DNA of 27,075 nucleotides from assembly GCA_964462295.1 (NCBI GenBank), contig CAYWXH010000019.1:1-27075 (forward strand), in the 5' to 3' direction. Origin of the DNA: JALVIU01 sp964462295. Its GTDB lineage: Bacteria > Atribacterota > JALVIU01. Shown here piece after piece: positions 23,861 through 27,075 of this stretch. The stretch's first letter is position 1; each line of letters begins with the position of its first letter. Position numbers and translations under genes: made by a program. The notes beneath the pieces are model-generated. The model saw only the letters and a program-made list of their open reading frames with translations. It was not told where the DNA came from and did no database searches.

Positions 23861-24730
23861 ATGACAAATAGTAAAAAATGGCTCAAAGAGTATAGTATTA
23901 TCATATTGGGAAATTTCATAATCGCTTTTTCTTTGGTTTCCTTTGTTATCCCCAACAATTTTATAAATGGGGGAATAAGTGGCATCTCTATCATTCTTTA
24001 TCATCTTTTCCATCTCCCTGTAGGTGTTACCTATCTTATAATGAATATATTTCTCTTTCTTGTTGCCTTTAAGATACTCGGGATGAGTTTTGGCTTTAAA
24101 TCTATCTTTTCTACTATAATACTTTCTCTTATGATAGATTTTTTTACATATATATTACCCCTTCCTACATTCAAAAACCCTGCACATATTATGCTTATAG
24201 TATTTTACGGTGGTGCACTATCAGGCATAGGCTTAGGAATGGTACTTTCTCAAGGTGCATCTACAGGGGGTACAGATATTATTGCCATGATTATAAATAA
24301 ATATTTTCATCTTCCACCGGGTAAGGGTATATGGGTATCTGATATAACTATTACAATGGGCTCTGTTATAGTTCCAAGTATAGATATATATTATGCACTC
24401 TATGGGGTCTTATCTGTCTTTGTCACAGGTTGGGCAATAGATATTGTATTAGAGGGTTTTGCAAACTCCAGACAAATCCTTATAATTACGGAAAAACCCG
24501 ATCAAATGAAAGAATTTATACTCGATAGATTAGGGAGAGGGGTAACTGTATTTAAGGCAATTGGTGGCTACACAGGAAGAGAGAAAACAGTTCTTTTAAC
24601 CGTTGTAAGACTGAGGGAACTTGCAAAATTTAAGATGGTTATAAAGAAGATGGATCCATTTGCATTTATACTTGTCTCAAAAGTAGGTGAAGTATATGGT
24701 GAAGGCTTTAGAGAAATAAATACATTGTAG
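23861..24730 (+). CDS. YitT-family membrane protein
   Basis: A 289-residue protein of the YitT family (DUF161 plus C-terminal DUF2179). Residues about 10-205 contain five to six hydrophobic segments with the family words VIPNNFINGGISGISIILY, GLGMVLSQGASTGGTDIIAMI and FVTGWAIDIVLEG. The soluble C-terminal domain (about 210-289) holds ILIITEKPDQMKEFIL, RGVTVFKAIGGYTGREKTVLLTVV and DPFAFILVSKVGEVYGEGF. The molecular function of the family is poorly defined; a transport role is often assumed. The gene lacks a ribosome site and probably has its own promoter. It is 60 bases upstream of the pseudopilin genes, on the same strand. Confidence 0.92.
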   Translation: MTNSKKWLKEYSIIILGNFIIAFSLVSFVIPNNFINGGISGISIILYHLFHLPVGVTYLIMNIFLFLVAFKILGMSFGFKSIFSTIILSLMIDFFTYILPLPTFKNPAHIMLIVFYGGALSGIGLGMVLSQGASTGGTDIIAMIINKYFHLPPGKGIWVSDITITMGSVIVPSIDIYYALYGVLSVFVTGWAIDIVLEGFANSRQILIITEKPDQMKEFILDRLGRGVTVFKAIGGYTGREKTVLLTVVRLRELAKFKMVIKKMDPFAFILVSKVGEVYGEGFREINTL

Positions 24731-24771
24731 TGTCATATTTTAAAAATTTTTGGGTATTATAAAAAAAAGAA

Positions 24772-24903
24772 TTAGTTAGGGGGAGATAGTATGGGATCAA
24801 AAGATGGGTTTACGCTTATTGAGCTTTTAGTAGTTATTGCGATAATTGGTATTTTGGCTGCAATTATCGCACCAAATGCATTTAAAGCTATTGAGAAGGC
24901 AAA
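24772..24903 (+). repeat. Duplicated pilin 5' segment, copy 1
   Basis: 132 bases, from just upstream of the ribosome site through codon 38 of the first pseudopilin, match 25369-25500 with only about five differences. Even silent codon positions are identical across the FTLIELL stretch. Confidence 0.9.
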
Positions 24904-25363
24904 ATGTGCACAAGCCATAGGAGATGCCAAAGCTATAAAAACAGCAGCTAACGTATTCTATGGAGATACAGGGGTATGGCCTCATGGGGATGGGGTAGGT
25001 GGAGGAGTAGACAATTATACTGATCCAAATCCATTTCTCGAAGATGATGGCACAGAAGGATGGGATGGACCATATCTTGAAAAGTGGAAATTTCACGCAT
25101 GGAATGGTATGGAACGCTGGAGTATAATGGTAATAAATGGCGCAGGAGATTCAGATAAAGATGGGATAGTAGTATTTGATGATGACCATACACGAAGTCA
25201 AACTGACAACAGTGGAAAAATCCCTGTAAATTCTATAATGGTGATAGATAGAACTATAGACGATGGAGACCTATCAACTGGCTTTGTGAGAGGAAATGCA
25301 TCAGGTTATAGCTCTGCTTATGGAGAGATGGTTATAGTTCTTGTGCCAGATATAGAACATTAA
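24791..25363 (+). CDS. GspG-like pseudopilin 1
   Basis: A 190-residue prepilin-like protein. A six-residue leader ends in Gly before the class motif: KDG, then FTLIELLVVIAIIGILAA, with Glu at mature position 5. The leader would be cut by a prepilin peptidase, and the hydrophobic helix (about residues 7-30) forms the fibre core. The globular part has TGVWP and WDGPYLEKW, hallmarks of the GspG type. An Asp-rich segment SDKDGIVVFDDDH near residue 118 could bind calcium (inference). A Shine-Dalgarno-like GGGGGAGA precedes the ATG. It probably belongs to a type II secretion or type IV pilus-like system whose other parts are not in the window. Confidence 0.9.
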   Translation: MGSKDGFTLIELLVVIAIIGILAAIIAPNAFKAIEKAKCAQAIGDAKAIKTAANVFYGDTGVWPHGDGVGGGVDNYTDPNPFLEDDGTEGWDGPYLEKWKFHAWNGMERWSIMVINGAGDSDKDGIVVFDDDHTRSQTDNSGKIPVNSIMVIDRTIDDGDLSTGFVRGNASGYSSAYGEMVIVLVPDIEH

Positions 25364-25368
25364 AATCC

Positions 25369-25500
25369 TTAGTTAGGGGGAGATAGTATGAAATCAAAAG
25401 ATGGGTTTACGCTTATTGAGCTTTTAGTAGTTATTGCGATAATTGGTATTTTGGCTGCAATTATCGCACCAAATGCATTTAATGCTATTGAAAAAGCAAA
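25369..25500 (+). repeat. Duplicated pilin 5' segment, copy 2
   Basis: Second copy of the segment at 24772-24903, offset by 597 bases. It covers the ribosome site, prepilin leader, hydrophobic helix and the first part of the helical spine of the second pseudopilin. Confidence 0.9.
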
Positions 25501-26005
25501 GATTTCAAAGGCAATAAGTGATCTTCATACACTAAAGACGGCATCTTTAATGTACTATTCTGATATAGGTTTTTGGCCACCTGATGTAGATAGAGGGATT
25601 GACCCAGGATTTACACATCCCTATCCATGGGATCCATCTACAGGAAACGAGAATCCAAGCCTTGCAAATCCTAACACTATTCCTAATGATTGGACAGATG
25701 TGATAGATGAAAAGTGGGATGGTCCATATATCGAGAAATGGCCCCTTACCCATCCTTGGGGAAAGACATTCGGAGGTCCTCCTACGGGAGAGGTATATGA
25801 TTATGAAAACTGGCCAAATGGAGGACCAGGTAATGCATCAAGTTATCATGGAATAGCGGTAAGCTTAAAGAATCTTCCCAAAAGGGTATTCGATCATCTT
25901 ATGAGACTTGGTGATGAAGGAAAATTCCCATACAGACTTATAGACACATCATATGATGCAACACATCTTCATGTATCTGCACTTATCCATGAGTTTACTC
26001 AATAA
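25388..26005 (+). CDS. GspG-like pseudopilin 2
   Basis: A 205-residue prepilin-like protein with the same leader and helix as its neighbour (KDG, then FTLIELLVVIAIIGILAA). The globular part differs strongly but keeps the GspG frame: IGFWPPD, then KWDGPYIEKWPLTHPWGKTFGG. The ending GKFPYRLIDTSYDATHLHVSALIHEF has no counterpart in the first protein. It starts 24 bases after the first pilin's stop, with an identical ribosome site. A strong terminator overlaps its stop codon. The pair may be major and minor subunits of one fibre, or variants of one subunit. Confidence 0.9.
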   Translation: MKSKDGFTLIELLVVIAIIGILAAIIAPNAFNAIEKAKISKAISDLHTLKTASLMYYSDIGFWPPDVDRGIDPGFTHPYPWDPSTGNENPSLANPNTIPNDWTDVIDEKWDGPYIEKWPLTHPWGKTFGGPPTGEVYDYENWPNGGPGNASSYHGIAVSLKNLPKRVFDHLMRLGDEGKFPYRLIDTSYDATHLHVSALIHEFTQ

Positions 26006-26034
26006 AAAAAGGCCCTCCAAGAGGGCCTTTTTTT
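26004..26034. terminator. Strong bidirectional terminator
   Basis: A seven-A run plus GGCCCTC pairs perfectly with GAGGGCC plus a seven-T run, giving a 14-bp stem with loop CAA. It serves the pseudopilin operon on the plus strand and the lipoprotein gene on the minus strand, and overlaps both stop codons. Confidence 0.95.
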
Positions 26035-27001
26035 ATATACCGTGCGGAATTGTTGGTACTACTGTAGGCTGAGGGGGCACTGTAACAGTAAACGTAGGTT
26101 GTATCCCAGGTGGCGGTGTAGTCGTTGGCCCTGGGATTATAATTGTTCCTGCCATATGCCAGTTCCCCATATTATTCATATTAAATCCTGATTTTGGAAG
26201 GCCAGATTTTGCCTTTACTCCCCCATATGATGTCAGAGTTTGCCATGGCCATATAGAATTGAGAGTCTTGGAGACCCCTTTTATATATCCTCCTCCCATT
26301 GCCTCTATTGTATTTTTTATAACCGCAACTGATATCTTAGAGGTAAGACATGATATGCTAGTAGTAGAATCAAATACCACTACTAATGTATCTGGGTGTT
26401 CAGAGTTTATATATAGTTTTCCGCCCCATGTTGTCTTTTTCTGGTTATAACAGAATATTACTACATAGTCAGTAGCATCCTTTGATGTGATCTTAGAAAG
26501 ATTAATATTTGTATTAAATACAAGTTCTAAGGCATCTCCAGGCCCATAAGTTGTTTTACTTCTTGCTGCTTCGAATATAGTAGCTTCTTTAAGTGTCCTG
26601 TTTGGAGTTGGTGTAGGGGTAGGTGTTACACTTGGAGTGTTTGTAGGCGTTACTGTTGGTGTATTAGTAGGAGTTGCCGTGTTTGTAGGGGTTGCTGTGG
26701 GAGTTGCCGTGTTTGTAGGGGTAATAGTAGGTGTTGCAGTTGGTGTATTAGTAGGAGTTGCCGTGTTTGTAGGGGTAATAGTAGGTGTTAGGGCAATAGT
26801 GGGTGTTACTGTAGGAGTTACTGTGCCTGTTGGGATTGCTGTGGGTGTGCCTGTTGGAGTACTGGTAGATGTTGCTGTTGTAATAGCAGTTGGTGTAGAT
26901 GTTGGCGTAGATGTTCCAGATGGTGTAGTAGGAGTATTACAACCTATCCCTATAAGTACTCCTATAATAAGGAGAACTACAAAAAGGCCTAATTTTTTCA
27001 T
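26033..27001 (-). CDS. Lipoprotein with Thr-Pro-rich linker
   Basis: A 322-residue exported lipoprotein. The signal peptide MKKLGLFVVLLIIGVLIGIG ends in a lipobox-like sequence before Cys21, which would carry the lipid anchor. Residues about 22-135 are almost entirely Thr, Pro, Ala, Ser, Asn and Ile in repeats such as PTNTATPTNTPTATP, a stiff extended spacer that is often glycosylated. A folded domain follows (about 136-285; TLKEATIFEAARSKTTYGPGDALELVF onward) with two Cys and no recognised family. A second Pro-Thr tail ends the protein. The ATG follows GGGAGGG. It converges with the pseudopilin genes, so an envelope or surface role is plausible. Confidence 0.88.
   Translation of the reverse strand: MKKLGLFVVLLIIGVLIGIGCNTPTTPSGTSTPTSTPTAITTATSTSTPTGTPTAIPTGTVTPTVTPTIALTPTITPTNTATPTNTPTATPTITPTNTATPTATPTNTATPTNTPTVTPTNTPSVTPTPTPTPNRTLKEATIFEAARSKTTYGPGDALELVFNTNINLSKITSKDATDYVVIFCYNQKKTTWGGKLYINSEHPDTLVVVFDSTTSISCLTSKISVAVIKNTIEAMGGGYIKGVSKTLNSIWPWQTLTSYGGVKAKSGLPKSGFNMNNMGNWHMAGTIIIPGPTTTPPPGIQPTFTVTVPPQPTVVPTIPHGI
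26655..26789 (-). repeat. Minisatellite in the Thr-Pro coding region
   Basis: A 37-base block is exactly repeated (26655-26691 and 26739-26775), and a 35-base block recurs at 26701-26735 and 26755-26789. Unit boundaries are multiples of three, so copy-number changes keep the frame. The wider region 26590-26935 is made of degenerate versions. Confidence 0.85.
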
Positions 27002-27031
27002 AAAAATCCCTCCCTTCTTTTTATGTTAAAA

Positions 27032-27060
27032 ATTATAACATAAAGCAAGTAAAAAGTAAA
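27032..27060 (-). promoter_or_regulatory. Promoter of the lipoprotein gene
   Basis: On the minus strand, TTTACT (27060-27055) and an extended -10, TGT-TATAAT (TATAAT at 27037-27032), are separated by 17 bases. The start of transcription would be about 25 bases before the ATG, leaving room for the GGGAGGG site. Confidence 0.7.
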
Positions 27061-27075
27061 TATCTTTTTAATAAA

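Noticed and set aside
26637..27029. A plus-strand protein of Val-Gly repeats
   Set aside because: It is the antisense reading of the Thr-Pro repeat. The minus-strand frame has a signal peptide, lipobox, ribosome site and promoter.

Overview
The window reads as AT-rich bacterial DNA from an uncultivated or little-studied, probably diderm lineage. Signs of this are Sec-exported solute-binding proteins without a lipobox, a separate lipoprotein with a lipobox and a long Thr-Pro linker, and GspG-type pseudopilins. Strong GGAGG ribosome sites and TTGACA/TATAAT promoters are easy to see. Exactly 100 N at 14194-14293 mark a scaffold gap of unknown true size, so the halves left and right of it are joined only by scaffolding. 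A phylum cannot be fixed from the sequence. The prepilin and Thr-Pro lipoprotein styles resemble those of several candidate phyla known mainly from metagenomes (inference).

Left half. 415-5297 (+) is one operon: a small acidic membrane protein, a GH3 beta-N-acetylhexosaminidase (NagZ type), and a type I sugar importer (binding protein plus two permeases) with no ATPase gene. It meets, through a shared terminator, a minus-strand operon (9963 down to 5316) encoding a second importer of the ribose/rhamnose class (binding protein, permease, double ATPase) and a xylose/rhamnose-isomerase-like enzyme. Divergent from it is a plus-strand operon 10403-13965: a DeoR-type regulator, a LarA-type nickel-pincer racemase/epimerase with all key residues, and a rhamnulokinase. 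The divergent region holds a promoter for each side and a perfect 9-1-9 inverted repeat. Together these genes look like a regulated uptake, isomerisation and phosphorylation route for a deoxy-hexose-like sugar, with an unexpected hydroxyacid racemase/epimerase inserted.

Right half. After the gap come a thioferritin-like (Dps-like) protein and a cytochrome-b5-like protein behind a consensus promoter and a striking AT palindrome. Next is a tightly overlapping set of histidine ammonia-lyase, membrane-anchored metallophosphoesterase and membrane-anchored PIG-L deacetylase. On the minus strand lie cysE-cysK (cysteine synthesis) and a large hybrid sensor kinase. A YitT-family membrane protein, two GspG-like pseudopilins that share a nearly identical 132-bp 5' segment, a strong bidirectional terminator, and a Thr-Pro-rich lipoprotein on the minus strand close the window.

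Three clusters of a roughly 35-45 bp REP/MITE-like element (core GTCATTGCGAG ... GTGGCAATCT) sit at the left edge, beside the gap, and between the kinase and yitT. No tRNA, rRNA, CRISPR array, transposase or phage gene was recognised.
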